NCBI GenBank assembly: GCA_023014485.1
Contig: JAJOZX010012277.1
Location: 1-64,000, forward strand
Source: Bathynomus jamesi
Taxonomy: Eukaryota; Arthropoda; Malacostraca; Isopoda; Cirolanidae
Length of the DNA: 64,000 nt
Reading direction: 5' to 3'
The translations under genes were made by a program, and so were the position numbers. Positions 44,627 to 55,748 of this stretch are shown piece by piece. Position 1 is the first letter of the stretch, and the number at the start of each line of letters is the position of its first letter. Below the pieces are notes generated by a model. That model saw nothing but the letters and a program-made list of their open reading frames with translations, was not told where the DNA came from and ran no database searches.

Positions 44627-44809
44627 ATACCATAATCTACACGTGGAAAATAATAGAAAAACTGGTACCTAACTTCAAACTGAACCCAGTAACCATCCAC
44701 ACAACAGTGGAAAATAGGAAAGTTAGAATGTCTACATTGCTAATTTGCAGCTTTGCACTTCAACAAAAATAAATATTATAATGTCATTTATATGAAAACA
44801 CCTTTAATA

Positions 44810-45372
44810 CAGGGCTATTTAAAATGATTCATCCGATTTCAACTGAGAATACTTCCGTACCTATCAACCGTGCATCAACTGGACATACACCACATGAAAG
44901 ACGAAATCTCTGAGTTTTACAAGATCACCGCGAGAGGGCTCCAAAGTCACGCTGTGGCCTAGCCTAGCAACAAACAGTCAGTGTGAAAATGGCGTCCGCA
45001 CAGCAGAAGGCGTTTTGTGTGTTGCAGTTTTCGAGCTGTAAATCGGTAGTCACAGTGCAGCGTGAGTTTCGTCGACGTTACAGAACAGATCCACCGGGTG
45101 CTCAGAGCATCCGTCGGTGGTATCGGCAGTTCGAGGAAACAGGATGCCGTAGAGTCAGTAACAACGGACATGCTGGAGCGAGTATGGGAGGAATTCGACT
45201 ATCGTGTCGACGTTGCTCGTGTAACTAGGGGAAGTCACATAGAGCATTTATGAGGTGAGAGACAAAATTTAGACAGCTTTTCTTTTGGTTGATGTATCAC
45301 AAATCACTCTGTATTTGTAACGTTAAAAAATATTCTCATTTGAAATCAGGTGAATCATTCTGAATAGCCCTG
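44810..45372 (+). mobile_element. M3: internally deleted mariner-type element
   Basis: Begins CAGGGCTATTTAAAATGATT at 44810 and ends with the complement (GAATCATTCTGAATAGCCCTG) at 45372; TA both sides (44808-44809, 45373-45374). 563 bp. It keeps the first coding part and a short C-terminal part of the transposase. Confidence 0.9.
44983..45253 (+). pseudogene. M3 transposase remnant (HTH only)
   Basis: Opens MKMASAQQKAFCVLQFSSCK, then VQREFRRRYRTDPPGAQSIR and WYRQFEETG: the DUF4817-like HTH that binds termini. A deletion then joins to a C-terminal piece visible in the other frame as TTDMLERVWEEFDYRVDVARV ending HIEHL. No catalytic residue remains. Confidence 0.82.
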
Positions 45373-45529
45373 TATACTTCTAACTAATTTTTAGTAAAAA
45401 AAAATATCAACAGCAAAAGGTGTGCCACTGAATTGAAATTAACCGAAATTAAAATCCACTAAAACACAATGTTCAATTCAGGGACTTGTGGCCACGTCTC
45501 CTTAAAAGCTCATCAGATGAACTGGGGAC

Positions 45530-45763
45530 TGGAATGTAGCTAACTATGAAAGGGAAAAGATCTTAAAATATCAGAGACTCAAACATGAGATACGGAGCAT
45601 GTGGAATGTAGAACCTGAGATCATCCCGATAGTGGTGGGAGTGACAGGAGCAGTAAAAAAATCTACAGTGGAGTTTCTGGACCAACTGCCCATAAGTATA
45701 ACATCTGGAGAAATTGTAGGGGAGATATTACGATACAGCACCTCTATCCTACGCTGGTACTAG
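45530..45763 (+). pseudogene. LINE protein C-terminus
   Basis: A 78-codon frame closed by TAG reads WNVANYEREKILKYQRLKHE, then IRSMWNVEPEIIPIVVGVTG, and ends ILRWY. The KYQ...W.V...IVP.V.G..G pattern is a familiar carboxy-terminal module of some animal LINE proteins (recalled). No upstream RT is present, consistent with 5' truncation. Confidence 0.6.
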
Positions 45764-45772
45764 GCTGTACCT

Positions 45773-45885
45773 AAAAATTCATTAGGGTTAAGGTTAAATT
45801 TCGCATTGTCTGTCATTATAACCCCTAAATCTATTGTTTTCTTGCTTCTTTAAGTTTTCTGTCTATTTGGGGCAAAATATTATAT
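45773..45885 (-). mobile_element. LINE C fragment
   Basis: Complement of GTCATTATAACCCCTAAATC and TCTGTCTATTTGGGGC matches LINE C copies 1 and 2 near 28,760-28,815 and 34,305-34,370. About 110 bp, followed by a TA/CA microsatellite. Confidence 0.75.
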
Positions 45886-45906
45886 ATATATATATACACA
45901 CACACA

Positions 45907-46442
45907 GATGTGTTTAGTGGCGCTAATTTAGCACCGCTAAGTTTTCATTAGCGATTTTACAAGCGCCACTGTTTTCTTAAAACATTAGCGAAACAACCAG
46001 CGCCGCTATATTTTTCAGGCAAATCAACCGCTAATCGCTATTTTTGCTCGTGCTTTTTTGTAAAAAATACTTGTAAGATCTGGATCTTATCTAATGAAGA
46101 GAAAGAATCAGTGAAACAACAGATGATCAAAAAGTTGTTAGAAAAAATGTCTGTGAAGAAAGAATAACATCAGATGCACCCCATTCAAGTCCGGACACAG
46201 ACGAAGATGATTATTTCGCTTACTTTAAACCGGCAAAGACTGCTAGCGGCTCCACAACACAGCATAGTGCAGAACAAATCTCACTATTCTTGAGCAAAAC
46301 TGTACCAAACAGTAATATAACTAGTTCATATATCCCTTCCATAGTAGTTAACTCTATTTTCATTCAGTTAAACACACCTATTCCATCCAGCGCAGCTGTT
46401 GAGAGGATTTTCTTGACTGAGAAAGATATTTTGAAGCCATAA
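45907..46442 (+). mobile_element. hAT-type remnant with AGCGCCGCTA subterminal repeats
   Basis: Begins CAGATGTGTTTAGTGGCGCT; the first 130 bp are dense in TAGCG/GCGCC motifs shared with 62253-62385. At 46180-46440 a plus frame reads IFIQLNTPIPSSAAVERIF, the hAT dimerisation motif (usually P.SSA..ERVFS), ending in TEKDILKP. The catalytic domain is deleted. The right terminus is not recognised. Confidence 0.6.
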
Positions 46443-46731
46443 CGAGCCTAGTAGTATAGCCGCGTTTAGGGAGACAGACATGGATCAATTTGAAAATTTC
46501 CCTCCCCCTCCCCATCGTCCTCTATGACGGTCCTTCCTTTATAAGGTGTCTTTCATGGTCTTTCATGAGACAAAAACAGAAAAAAACAACAAACAAACAT
46601 TCGAGTACATTTTACGCAGCGTACCGGCACGTTCCGCCAGCGTTCCGTCGTGTTCGTGGGACCCCGCTAGTTTTATCTTTCTGGCAGCGTTCGTGCAGAA
46701 GATCCATTTCTGGAGCACCAGGCTTCTACTG

Positions 46732-46737
<6 letters not shown>
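46443..46737. other. No recognised feature
   Basis: Includes a C-rich stretch and TTCCGCCAGCGTTCCGTCG. Open frames here (46490-46911) have no recognisable motif and run into the TA tract. Confidence 0.5.

Positions 46738-46762
<25 letters not shown>
46738..46762. repeat. (TA)n microsatellite
   Basis: TA tract abutting the end of composite copy B; copy A ends beside a similar TATATA at 22973. Confidence 0.9.
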
Positions 46763-46766
<4 letters not shown>

Positions 46767-47481
46767 TAGTAAATGTAACCAACATATATATTTTATATAT
46801 AAGAACTGTAGTGCCAGGCAAATAGCAAAGATATTTTTAACGCCATCCGTGATCTCATCGTATCGGCTTAATATATTAATAACGATACCACATAAAATAA
46901 AATTAGAATAAATACAGTTAACTCAAACAAATTTTCCCTTGTTCTAATATTTGTAATACGAAATAGATCCAGAAACTATTAACTAAATTAATTTTAATTT
47001 AATTTATATAATCTAAGGGGAGGCTAATACACTTCAATCCATTCGTATAGTAACGTGGTAACAATCATCATGAACAACAAATATTATCATAGCTAATTTA
47101 TATATAATATATATATATATATATTATATATCAGCCCTTTTCAAAAGACTAGGATGAACGCGAATACATGCAATTTATATTTCATAAATTCAAATATTGA
47201 TATCTTACTACATAGTCATATAGTTCATCCATGTAGTTTTCTGTTATTTACATCGATTTATAATTATCATCTGGTATGTGAACTAATAATTTTACTGCAC
47301 ATCAAATATTGTTATAAAATTGTGTTTAAAGAAATTTATCTTTAAACGCTAAAGGCAACGTAATTTAAAAATTTAATGATCAACTATTTGTATGTATGTA
47401 TGTACTGATATTTAGACTCTACATTTCGTGAATCAGCACACGTAAATAAACCGAGATAATATAACTTTCCCATCTATCTAT

Positions 47482-47533
<52 letters not shown>

Positions 47534-47544
47534 TATGAGGGTAT

Positions 47545-48260
47545 TCTATCCACCAATAACTACAGGCCTATTGCTAGCGCCTCTTGCTTATCGAAACTAC
47601 TAGTGAAACTCGTGTTACTACACCACTTAAATGATAACTTATGAACTAAGTGAGTTTGGTATTAAAAGGTCCCACTCAACTGATCTGAGTATCTATATAC
47701 ATAAGGAAATTATATTTAAATATACTGACACTAATTCAACTATTTATAGCTGTTTTCTAGATATAAGTAAGGCATATGATAGAATGAATCACAATATTTT
47801 ATTTGCAAAACTAGAAGGCAGGGAAGTTCCCATGTACATATTAAATTTATAATAACATAATATACAATGATGAAGTACAAGAATTTAAGTATTAGGGTCA
47901 AACCATCTCCTTGACTGAAAACTCAGATATAAGAAAATCTCGAAGCCTTTGTGTTAAAGCGAATATGACTATAAGGAGCTTCCGGTTCTGTACAAGTGAA
48001 GCTAAAGAAACTCCCTTACTGCAGTAATATATACGGACGCAACTCTGGTTGGCTTATAAAAAAGATTCTAGCAGAACCCTAAATTTGCAATCCAAAAGAT
48101 CTTTTAGACTCCTGCATAAATTACTCCGAAATGTGCGGTTCCGCAGATGCCCACAATGAGCTTCCCTGAGGTAACAAAACTACAGCCTAATGCAACGAAT
48201 TAAAAAATCAACCACCCCGATTATCCAAGCTATTAACAATCCTACCGTACGTCTTCTAAT
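47545..48260 (+). pseudogene. CR1-like RT fragment (copy B)
   Basis: Reads MITYELSEFGIKRSHSTDLS, then CFLDISKAYDRMNHNILFAK with the FLD...AYD motif of CR1/L2-type RTs, then a C-terminal region with QSKRSFRLLHKLLRNVRFRR. Stops and frameshifts are present and the YADD-containing part is missing, as in copies A and C. Confidence 0.65.
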
Positions 48261-48418
48261 CTATGGAATTTATGGTATGAAAACGTCTGATTATAGCTTC
48301 ACACAACTTCGAAAGTACTGTATTATTTCTCACTAATTGTACATATTTCTATCCTTAGTATGTGATTTGTCATTGTATTATTAATATTTGGCAGTTGGAT
48401 AATGGTCTGCCAATAAAC

Positions 48419-48853
48419 TTATTCATCTTCATTTTTCATACAAAACAGTGAAATAAATAACCAAGTATGCCTTAAATTTCGATCTGATACCATACAGTTA
48501 AAGAAAACGACTAGCGAGGTTTTCGGTGGTAACTCTGTTATTTGTGTGATTCTTTCCGAATTATCATCCCCAGCTGTAAAATACTTGGTCAAGGGACTAA
48601 CAACTTTAATACAACTACATTTCGCATCGTCGGTAAAGATTAATTTATTTAACCTCGTATCAGCTATGCAATAATCAACTCTTACCTCGAAGCAAAGAAA
48701 CGTACAAGTTATATTTCCAGTCGACCATTGTGACTGTATTTCTGTTGTCAGTTTCTGTACAAACGGCAATAAAAAGACTTCGTTACAATCACAATATATG
48801 TACATAATCAACCATACTCTTTTTACGCATGTACAGTGTTTAACCCTGATCAA
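48419..48853 (-). CDS. Uncharacterised small antisense frame conserved in copies B and C
   Basis: A 144-residue minus frame (MIRVKHCTCVKRVWLIMYIY...) lies in the block between the CR1-like and Penelope-like parts and is antisense to both. Copy C keeps the frame over about 114 residues (59768-60112) with many shared residues, including VDYCIADTRLNKLIFTDD and KYFTAGDDNSERITQI. Copy A has an internal deletion. I recognise no domain. It may simply be open by chance on the opposite strand of a decayed coding region. Confidence 0.25.
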   Translation of the reverse strand: MIRVKHCTCVKRVWLIMYIYCDCNEVFLLPFVQKLTTEIQSQWSTGNITCTFLCFEVRVDYCIADTRLNKLIFTDDAKCSCIKVVSPLTKYFTAGDDNSERITQITELPPKTSLVVFFNCMVSDRNLRHTWLFISLFCMKNEDE

Positions 48854-48989
48854 ACAATTTTTCTAAGAGATCTTTGAGCAACAACGCAAGACGACTTCTC
48901 TCTTTGGGCCAATATTTTAAGTTACCAAACTTTAAGATAAATTACTTTTAAACACTTTTTATCATTTGAAAAACTGTTTCATAGTTTAA

Positions 48990-49735
48990 AACGAATCCTA
49001 ATAGCTGACAATACCAAATTTTCTTTTCCCATTAGACCTATCCTTTCGGCCTACATCACCCATAAACACTTTTATAAATTTGAAACTCATAAAGTTTTTC
49101 CCCCTAATCAATAGTAAAGATATCGCTTGCCTAAAAGAATCATCCAGGGATGACTCCATCATAATTTCACGTCGTGACAAAAGCATCATTCTTCTTAACA
49201 AATCAGATGATGATAATAAGTTGAATAATGCACTCAACGACTTCGCCAAATTCAAAAAGATTAATGACAAGCCTCTAGCACTTTCCCTAAAACTTGAAGA
49301 TAAAATCAACCGTTTCCTCAAAAATTATATGATCAAAATAAAATTTCGGAGGATGATTACAACCAAATACGCTCTACCGTCTCCTCCCCAGACACTCTTT
49401 ACGGCCTCCCTAAAATACATATACCAAATTTACCCATTAGACCTATCCTTTTTGCCTACATCACCCATAATTTCCACCTAGCAAAATTCCTAATTCCCCC
49501 CACCCTCACCCTAACCCCTAATGCAGAATGAATATGCCATCCCCAATTCCTACGAATTCGCCAAAGAAATACTGACGTTGAACAATTCAAACAACCTCCA
49601 TATGCACAGCTTTGACACAGTATTCCTCTACAACAATGTACCAATTAGAAAAGCCATCGGCATCTGCACTAACAATTTATTTTCCACAATCAGAACACAG
49701 ACCTCAACCTAACGAAACAAGAATTTACCAAACTG
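48990..49735 (+). pseudogene. Penelope-like RT fragment (copy B)
   Basis: Plus frames: DIACLKESSRDDSIIISRRD, LLNKSDDDNKLNNALNDFAK, KINDKPLALSLKLEDKINRF, then NSYEFAKEILTLNNSNNLHM and SFDTVFLYNNVPIRKAIGIC (SFDVVSLYTNVP-like). This is the N-terminal half of a Penelope-type RT. The later catalytic motifs are deleted and the sequence passes directly to the ribozyme-like terminus. Confidence 0.7.
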
Positions 49736-49856
49736 CTAACCCTTGCCACTTCAGACACTTACTTCTTTTCAACTTTAAATTATTATCATAGGACTTTACA
49801 AATATTTTGGTATAAAATCTCTTACTATATTTTTACACTTTTTTATTTTTTACTTC

Positions 49857-49899
49857 TTAGCAATGATGATAGAAATCGAATTTCCGAAACGTCTGACTA
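49857..49899 (+). ncRNA. Hammerhead-ribozyme-like motif (copy B)
   Basis: TTAGCA-ATGATGA-TAGAAATCGAATTTCC-GAAAC-GTC-TGACTAA, identical to copy A. Stem I is TTAGCA with TG(A)CTAA; minimal stem III AC/GT; cleavage after GTC. C3 is replaced by A. Confidence 0.55.
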
Positions 49900-49938
49900 A
49901 TAAACATGTACCACCTTCTAGTCCTCCTATTCCTTACT

Positions 49939-49940
<2 letters not shown>

Positions 49941-49971
<31 letters not shown>
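49941..49971. repeat. (TA)n microsatellite
   Basis: TA tract between composite copy B and M4; its last TA is the M4 target. Confidence 0.9.
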
Positions 49972-49974
<3 letters not shown>

Positions 49975-50729
49975 GGTGGGCCGTAAGTTTCCATACATAG
50001 GAAAAATAAACATTTTGTTATGGACAACCATTTTTATTTATATAATATGCTCTACATGGTTGCCATTGTTTTGAAAACACATTTCAATACGTGTTCCCCA
50101 CTGTTGATGAACACGCATTAGCACAGTTGACGTTATGCTTGTAATGGCGTTGGTGATACGTTCCTTTAGATGATTTATGTCTCGTATCTTTTCCTGATAC
50201 ACCATGGCCTTCAAGTGCCCCCAAAGATAGAAATCAAGGGGGGTGAGATCTGGGGATCTGGGAGGCCACTCCACAGGACCACGCCGACCAATCCAAGCAT
50301 CCGGAAACTGCTGATCCAAATACCGACGCACGTGAAGACCATAATGAGGTGGAGCTCCATCTTGCTGGAAGTAAACTGGGAAGTTACCTTCCTCGTTTAG
50401 CAGGGATGGGAAAATCTCTTCTTGCAACATGTTAAGATACCTTTCGGCATTAAGATTTCCACTGACAAAAATTGGTCCAATAATTCTGTCACCCCATATC
50501 CCGGCCCACACCATCACTTTACCGGCACCTTGCATCTTCGTCGGACTCAGCCAGTTAGGGTTAGCATTACTCCAATAACGTATGTTTTGCCGATTAACCT
50601 CTCCATTGACGTAAAAATTTGCTTCATCAGTAAACAAGATCTTACGTCAAACGCATATTCTTAGGGTATCTGAAACATAAAAACAAACGTTTAATTTTTC
50701 CTATGTATGGAAACTTACGGCCCACCCTG
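49972..50729 (-). mobile_element. M4: internally deleted mariner retaining the catalytic domain
   Basis: Starts CAGGGTGGGCCGTAAGTTTC at 49972 and ends with the complement at 50729 (inverted repeats of about 25 bp). TA on both sides (49970-49971, 50730-50731). 758 bp. Unlike M1, M3 and M5, it keeps the DDE domain and lost the HTH part. Confidence 0.93.
50038..50637 (-). CDS. M4 transposase catalytic domain (uninterrupted, HTH deleted)
   Basis: A 199-codon frame with no break: [20 protein letters not shown] (first catalytic Asp at residue 4), [40 protein letters not shown] (second Asp) and [20 protein letters not shown] (third Asp), ending GNHVEHII. Spacing between the second and third Asp matches M2. 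The N-terminal HTHs that recognise the termini are deleted, with only about 90 bp between the ATG and the right terminus. The intact frame suggests a recent insertion. The ATG may be an internal Met of the parent protein. Confidence 0.8.
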   Translation of the reverse strand: MFTDEANFYVNGEVNRQNIRYWSNANPNWLSPTKMQGAGKVMVWAGIWGDRIIGPIFVSGNLNAERYLNMLQEEIFPSLLNEEGNFPVYFQQDGAPPHYGLHVRRYLDQQFPDAWIGRRGPVEWPPRSPDLTPLDFYLWGHLKAMVYQEKIRDINHLKERITNAITSITSTVLMRVHQQWGTRIEMCFQNNGNHVEHII

Positions 50730-51329
50730 TACATATATATAAGGAATGTTACTATTATTGCTAACATTCTATACCCAAGCATGACAAATCTGGCTTTTCT
50801 GAGTTTCATTTCTTAACACACCAGAAAATAAATTGGATTGAAACCTAAAATAATTATAGATTATAGGTATATAAAATCCTCATTATTATTATTACAATAT
50901 ACACGCCGCAAGACATATAGCTTTTGATATCTTCAATAGATGAAAGACTCGTTTCTTGCTAGACAATAATTCATCTACTCTTCACGACAGATGTTGACAC
51001 GAAAGGTTTCTATTCACGTGTCCAGAGAGTGGAACAAACATTTTCACAAAATCAGTTGAGAAAATAAGTAGATGTTAACAAATTTTACCACACAAACACA
51101 TTTCCGCATATTTCGTTAGTTATTCAGCTATCAATAGCCTTCGATTCTATAGGTAAGGCATCTTTCTGGGTTTCTGGCCACTGTACAATGTTTGAGCCTA
51201 AGGCTATGATTGGATTACAGTCCTTCAAAAAGATTCTTCATAATTTTGAAGTTGTATAAAATAGGTCAACCCACTAATTAAATTAGTAAGGGCTCAGTTT
51301 AGAGTTAAAGTTTTATCTTGTGAATATAA

Positions 51330-53768
51330 CACTGAACAACAAAATTTAAGTTTCAAAAATATACATGAACCATTTTATGTCATATTTATGAAATCGAACA
51401 CGCTGATTACGAAAATGAAAACCCTTTTTGCGTATCACATCTCAGTTTTGTGTAAAATATATATACATAATATTCAGTTAATTTAATGCTGTTCTATTTT
51501 TTTGCATCATGAAATCGAGATCTAACTATGCATTAATGATAAAAACCACATACAAAACACTACATTAACGCAACAATTTACCATACATTTACCATTTAGA
51601 CAAAATACAAACATTTACCTTAAAAATGTTTTGCCTGGCTCTGACGTTTGTAGGATTTAGCTGAGTGATCCCGTTGCAACATCCAGCAGAAATCGGCAAG
51701 CATGGTAGGACTCCATTTGCCTTTATATCGCTTTTCCATGGTTGCGACATCTTGGTGAAACCGTTCACCATGCTCATCACTCACAGCAGAAAGATTGCCA
51801 GGAAAGAATGATAAATGCGAATGAAGAAAATGCATTTTAAGTGACATATTGCAGCTAAGCCGTTGGTAGTTCTGTAGGAGCTCTTCCACCAGTGCCTTGT
51901 AATTGACGTCCCTGTGTTTGCCAAGGAAACCAATGCAGATTTTCTTAAAACAATGCCAAGTTGCCAGTTCTACCTCATTCATTGTCATTTCAAAATCATT
52001 GTCAAGTAAGAGCTGGCGAATCTGTGGACCTACAAACACATCTTCTTTAATCTTTGCCTCACTCAGTTTGGGGAACTTTCCAAGCAGGTATTTGAATGAA
52101 GGAAGATTCTTGTCCATTGCCTTTACTAGTTGTTTGATGAGGCCAAGTTTAATGTGCAGTGGTGGTAACAGAACCTTGTCCTTTTCAATCAGTGGGTGAT
52201 GTGCTATATTGCTTGTACCTGGATTAACTGAGACACGAGGTGGCCAAACTTTTCTGGTGTAGTGCTGTTTTCGGGCCCGGCTGTCCCACATACATAAAAG
52301 TGCAATAACCTTTAAGTCTGCACAGATGGACCAACCATGCTCAGAATATTTGATGCAATTTAGAATAAAACGAAGGTTATCATAAGTCTCTTTCAAGATA
52401 ACAGAATGAGCAACTGGTACAGACGGTAAAACATTCCCATTGTGCAGCAACACTGCCTCCACACTGTATGTTGATGCATCAATAAAAAGCCTCCAATCTC
52501 CCGGATCATATTGCACTTCTAGAGTATTGAATAGCCCATAAATGTCATTGCAAAAACAGAGATTGTCCTGCATGGAAAAAAAAGTTGCTAAAGGCTCGGT
52601 ACGCTTGCGATAAACTGTAATTTTCGTGTCCTTTTCCAACAAATTCCATTGTTTCAGACGCGAAGCCAGCAGTTCACTTTGACTTTTGGTAAGAATTAAA
52701 TCACGTATTAAGTCATTCAAGTCATTTTGCGTGATATAATGTGGTTCACTATTATCTTCAGTATCAGGTTGAAACTCTGTACTTGTTGCACTAGAGCTAT
52801 CACCACTCATGTCGGTATCACTGTCAGGTAATGCAGCTGGTGGTTTGGGTACTGAAATTTCAGTTGAGTGAGGTACAGGGCGGATGGCGGAGGGAAGGTT
52901 AGGATATGAAATAGATCCTTTAGTTTTGTTATTAAAGCCCTTAATATCAGTCAAACAAAAATAACAGTCACTGAAATGATCACGTTGCTCCCGCCAGATC
53001 ATTGGAACACCAAAAGTTAAACCGGGTCCAGATCCATTGAACCACAGAGAGAGAGCACTGGCACACTTCACACAACAAATATGGGGAGCCCAAGACTTAT
53101 CTTGGTCTCCAACTTTACAACCAAAATATAGTTCATATAGTTTCCTGACACGGGCTGTAATACTTCGTTGATATTTTTTGAAAGTGAATTCACCACAGAT
53201 GTAGCAGAAGGAATCTGCACGATTTTTACATACTCGTGATATTATGTAACAAGGCTTAGTTTTACCTAGAAAATGAAATAAATGATTGTTTACAATGAGA
53301 CATATATTTCAATATTAATATTAACGTTAAATAAACATTAATATTAATCACTTGACACAAAATATATAATATTAGATATCACAAATGCGCACACAACGAC
53401 ACCCATTAGGCAACACGTGTTTACTGACGCATCATTCACTCCTGCGGTGCTAATATGGGGCAGAGAGGGAGGGGGTGGGGGTGGAGAGAGTGGATGGAAT
53501 GACTCACTCATGATAAAATCTTGTAAATTTGAGTCCTGTGATGAGTTCGGAAAGAGGATAGCAAGTACCAAAATGCCTTATATTCAGAGCAAAAGATCCT
53601 ATAAGCATGCATTTTTGTAATTTAACTAGTAAATATTTGACCCTGAAAATACAAATTATGTGATGTAATACAGCAAAATGGATATTCATTTTTTAATAAG
53701 CACTCTATGAAATGTATCATATAAAAATAGTTATTGTTACTTCGTATATTTTTCATTGTTGTTCAGTG
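51330..53768 (-). mobile_element. CACTG-1: CACTA-like transposon, intronless protein
   Basis: Inverted ends CACTGAACAACAA at 51330 and complement TTGTTGTTCAGTG ending at 53768. TATAA precedes and follows, so a target duplication is likely but its length is uncertain. It encodes the protein at 51620-53242. 2,439 bp. Confidence 0.75.
51620..53242 (-). CDS. CACTA-like (CMC) transposase-type protein, intronless copy
   Basis: The frame is open for about 540 codons; the family's ATG position (53242) reads ATA here, so the start may be lost. Order: N-terminal Cys/His-rich domain (FCYICGEFTF...APHICCVKC...DCYFC), acidic linker, LNDLIRDLILTKSQSELLAS, WRLFIDASTYSVEAVLLHNG (candidate first Asp), VPVAHSVILKETYDNL, ICADLKVIALLCMWDSRA (candidate second Asp), LLPPLHIKLGLIKQLV, and SDEHGERFHQDVATMEKRYK (candidate Glu). 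Compared with the copy at 54404, about 14 residues containing CFL of a C-x2-C are deleted. Both introns of that copy are absent. It has multi-copy unnamed relatives in arthropods (recalled). The enzyme activity is inferred. Confidence 0.65.
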   Translation of the reverse strand: MSRVCKNRADSFCYICGEFTFKKYQRSITARVRKLYELYFGCKVGDQDKSWAPHICCVKCASALSLWFNGSGPGLTFGVPMIWREQRDHFSDCYFCLTDIKGFNNKTKGSISYPNLPSAIRPVPHSTEISVPKPPAALPDSDTDMSGDSSSATSTEFQPDTEDNSEPHYITQNDLNDLIRDLILTKSQSELLASRLKQWNLLEKDTKITVYRKRTEPLATFFSMQDNLCFCNDIYGLFNTLEVQYDPGDWRLFIDASTYSVEAVLLHNGNVLPSVPVAHSVILKETYDNLRFILNCIKYSEHGWSICADLKVIALLCMWDSRARKQHYTRKVWPPRVSVNPGTSNIAHHPLIEKDKVLLPPLHIKLGLIKQLVKAMDKNLPSFKYLLGKFPKLSEAKIKEDVFVGPQIRQLLLDNDFEMTMNEVELATWHCFKKICIGFLGKHRDVNYKALVEELLQNYQRLSCNMSLKMHFLHSHLSFFPGNLSAVSDEHGERFHQDVATMEKRYKGKWSPTMLADFCWMLQRDHSAKSYKRQSQAKHF

Positions 53769-54707
53769 TATAATTTACGCATAGCCTTTTGTTTAGATTA
53801 ATGTATCTAGAGTTGGTTTAGATACTAATTATTGAATAGGGCCAGTAGCTTTAGATCATGCTGGCCTAAAAACTTTACTTAGACTGTATAATCTATTTGT
53901 AATAAGATAAAACTAATTTTTCCATACACACGGGTATGAGGTCTAACATTTCTTAAGCCTATCAAAGGTTGTAAATCCCCTTCAGCAGGCTTGGATTGCG
54001 ACGTCTATGTAACCTGCCCTAGGTCACGAGTAGATGAATTATTGTCTAGCAAGAAACGAGTCTTTCATCTATTGAAGATATCAAAAGCTATATGTCTTGC
54101 GGCATGTATATTGTAATAATAATAATGAGAATTTTTTATACCTATAATCTATAACACTGGTATGCATCAATTTTGCTGTCAAGGGTTTTGTAAGTGATTC
54201 TTATAGAGTTTTTCCTGCTGATTTCGAATCTGCAATCCGTTTTTCTCAATCAGCTCAGGTTATCCGGCTATGGCCTCATAAGTAAAATAGAATTTTTCGT
54301 GATTTTGTCAAAGCGGAATTGGAACAGTAACATCTATCATCACTTGTTTCATTTGTATAATATCTTTTTTTACTTTTCAGGCATATAGATAAAATATTTC
54401 ATAATGAATAGAGCGTGTAAAAATGATCCCAATAGATTCTGCTACATATGTGGGACGGTTACCATGCCAAATAACCAGTCCCAAATCACTAAATTTGTGA
54501 AGACAATGTATAGAGCATACTTTGGAATTAAGCTAGGGGACCAGGACAAAAATTTCGCCCCTCATATGTGCTGCAAGACGTGCATTGAAAATTTGAGAAG
54601 ATGGAGCAAAGGCAGAGCGAAATCTTTGCCTTTTGGAATTCCCATGATTTGGAGAGAAGGAAAGGATCACGTGACAGATTGCTATTTCTGCATGACAAAC
54701 CTCCAAG

Positions 54708-55108
54708 GTGGGCTTATAAATTTATTTTTCTTAAATATTTTGAAATCCTCGTATGAAACTTGACATAATATTCACCATAATGTAATATTCACCATATATA
54801 GCATAATATTCACCATAATGGTAATCATACATTTACATATACGTATTGTTATAGAAAATACATTTACACATACATATTGTTATACAAGTTACATTTACAT
54901 ATACAATGATTGTATATTTTCTTTCTTTTTCATTCATATTGTCCCCGAAGGGACAATATGAAAGAAAAAGAAAGAAAATATACAGACTCCATCGACCTAT
55001 TTCATATCTTACAGACCGCAGCCTTCCCTCACGAGCCGCCACTGTCTGAATGCTTCTTCTATTTCATATGCAAGTTTTATATCCATGTTTCTGTGTTTCT
55101 ATTTTCAG
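54708..55108 (+). other. Intron 1 of the CACTG-2 gene, containing a hairpin
   Basis: GT...AG boundaries with a pyrimidine-rich 3' end (CTGTGTTTCTATTTTCAG). It contains a 74-nt hairpin at 54911-54984: arms TGTATATTTTCTTTCTTTTT... and complement around CCCCGAAGGG-like centre, possibly a small palindromic insertion, plus CATTTACATATAC repeats. Confidence 0.75.
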
Positions 55109-55748
55109 GAGTTAACAAGAAGAATAAACACATTGTTGTATACCCTGACATTCCTTCTGCTATGAGATCGGTACCCCATGGTCCTGGAATTCCAATACCC
55201 GACCCACCTCAAACCCTGGACTTCGATGATTCTGATGATGAATCAATGACCAATGCCAATGACCAGTCCCAGTCGTATATACCTCAAAATACCGCTTCAA
55301 ATGAGCCGAGGCCTCTCAACCAGGCCAAACTTAATGATCTTATCAGGGATTTAGGACTTTCCAAATTAACTGCCGAGATCTTGGGCTCACGACTTCGAGA
55401 GGACAACTTGCTGGCTCCGGAACAACATTCTCCTGGTATAGGAAACGAGAAGAAGAATTCCGCAAGTTTTTTGCAGTGCACGAAAATACCTCTTCCTTAG
55501 TGTACTGCTGCAATGTTGAGGGGCTAATCGAATCCTTGGGCCTGCCATATAACGCATCAGAATGGAGGCTATTTATAGACTCGTCTAAACGAAGTTTGAA
55601 AGCAGTACTTCTGAACATTGGGAATAGGGTTGCATCAGTCCCTGTAGCACATTCCGTACAACTTACTGAGAGCTACGATAACATGAAAATTTTACTGGAT
55701 GCTCTCGTATACGACCAACATAACTGGAGGATCTGTGGAGATTTGAAG

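Larger units (their letters stand above)
41330..44770 (+). mobile_element. LINE C copy 3 tail, split by hAT-1
   Basis: Plus-strand reading RVTGQVLRTFKRRDKRITIP, SILKSPYKKEEINKLEEIER and SAKNLTTGKDFVN (41390-41600) continues beyond the hAT at 44627-44765 with WKIIEKLVPNFKLNPV-like sequence, the same order as the tail of copy 1 (26,500-27,160). The hAT lies at ACACCATA/ATACCATA. Confidence 0.8.
46765..49940 (+). mobile_element. Composite retroelement copy B (plus)
   Basis: Inverted relative to copies A and C, with the same two ends as copy A (ACTAGTAAATG at 46765; TCCTATTCCTTACT at 49940). About 3.2 kb. It lacks the MITE, hairpin and piggyBac of the other copies, and so gives the closest view of the ancestral unit. 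CR1-like RT at 47550-48260; Penelope-like RT at 48990-49730. Confidence 0.8.
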
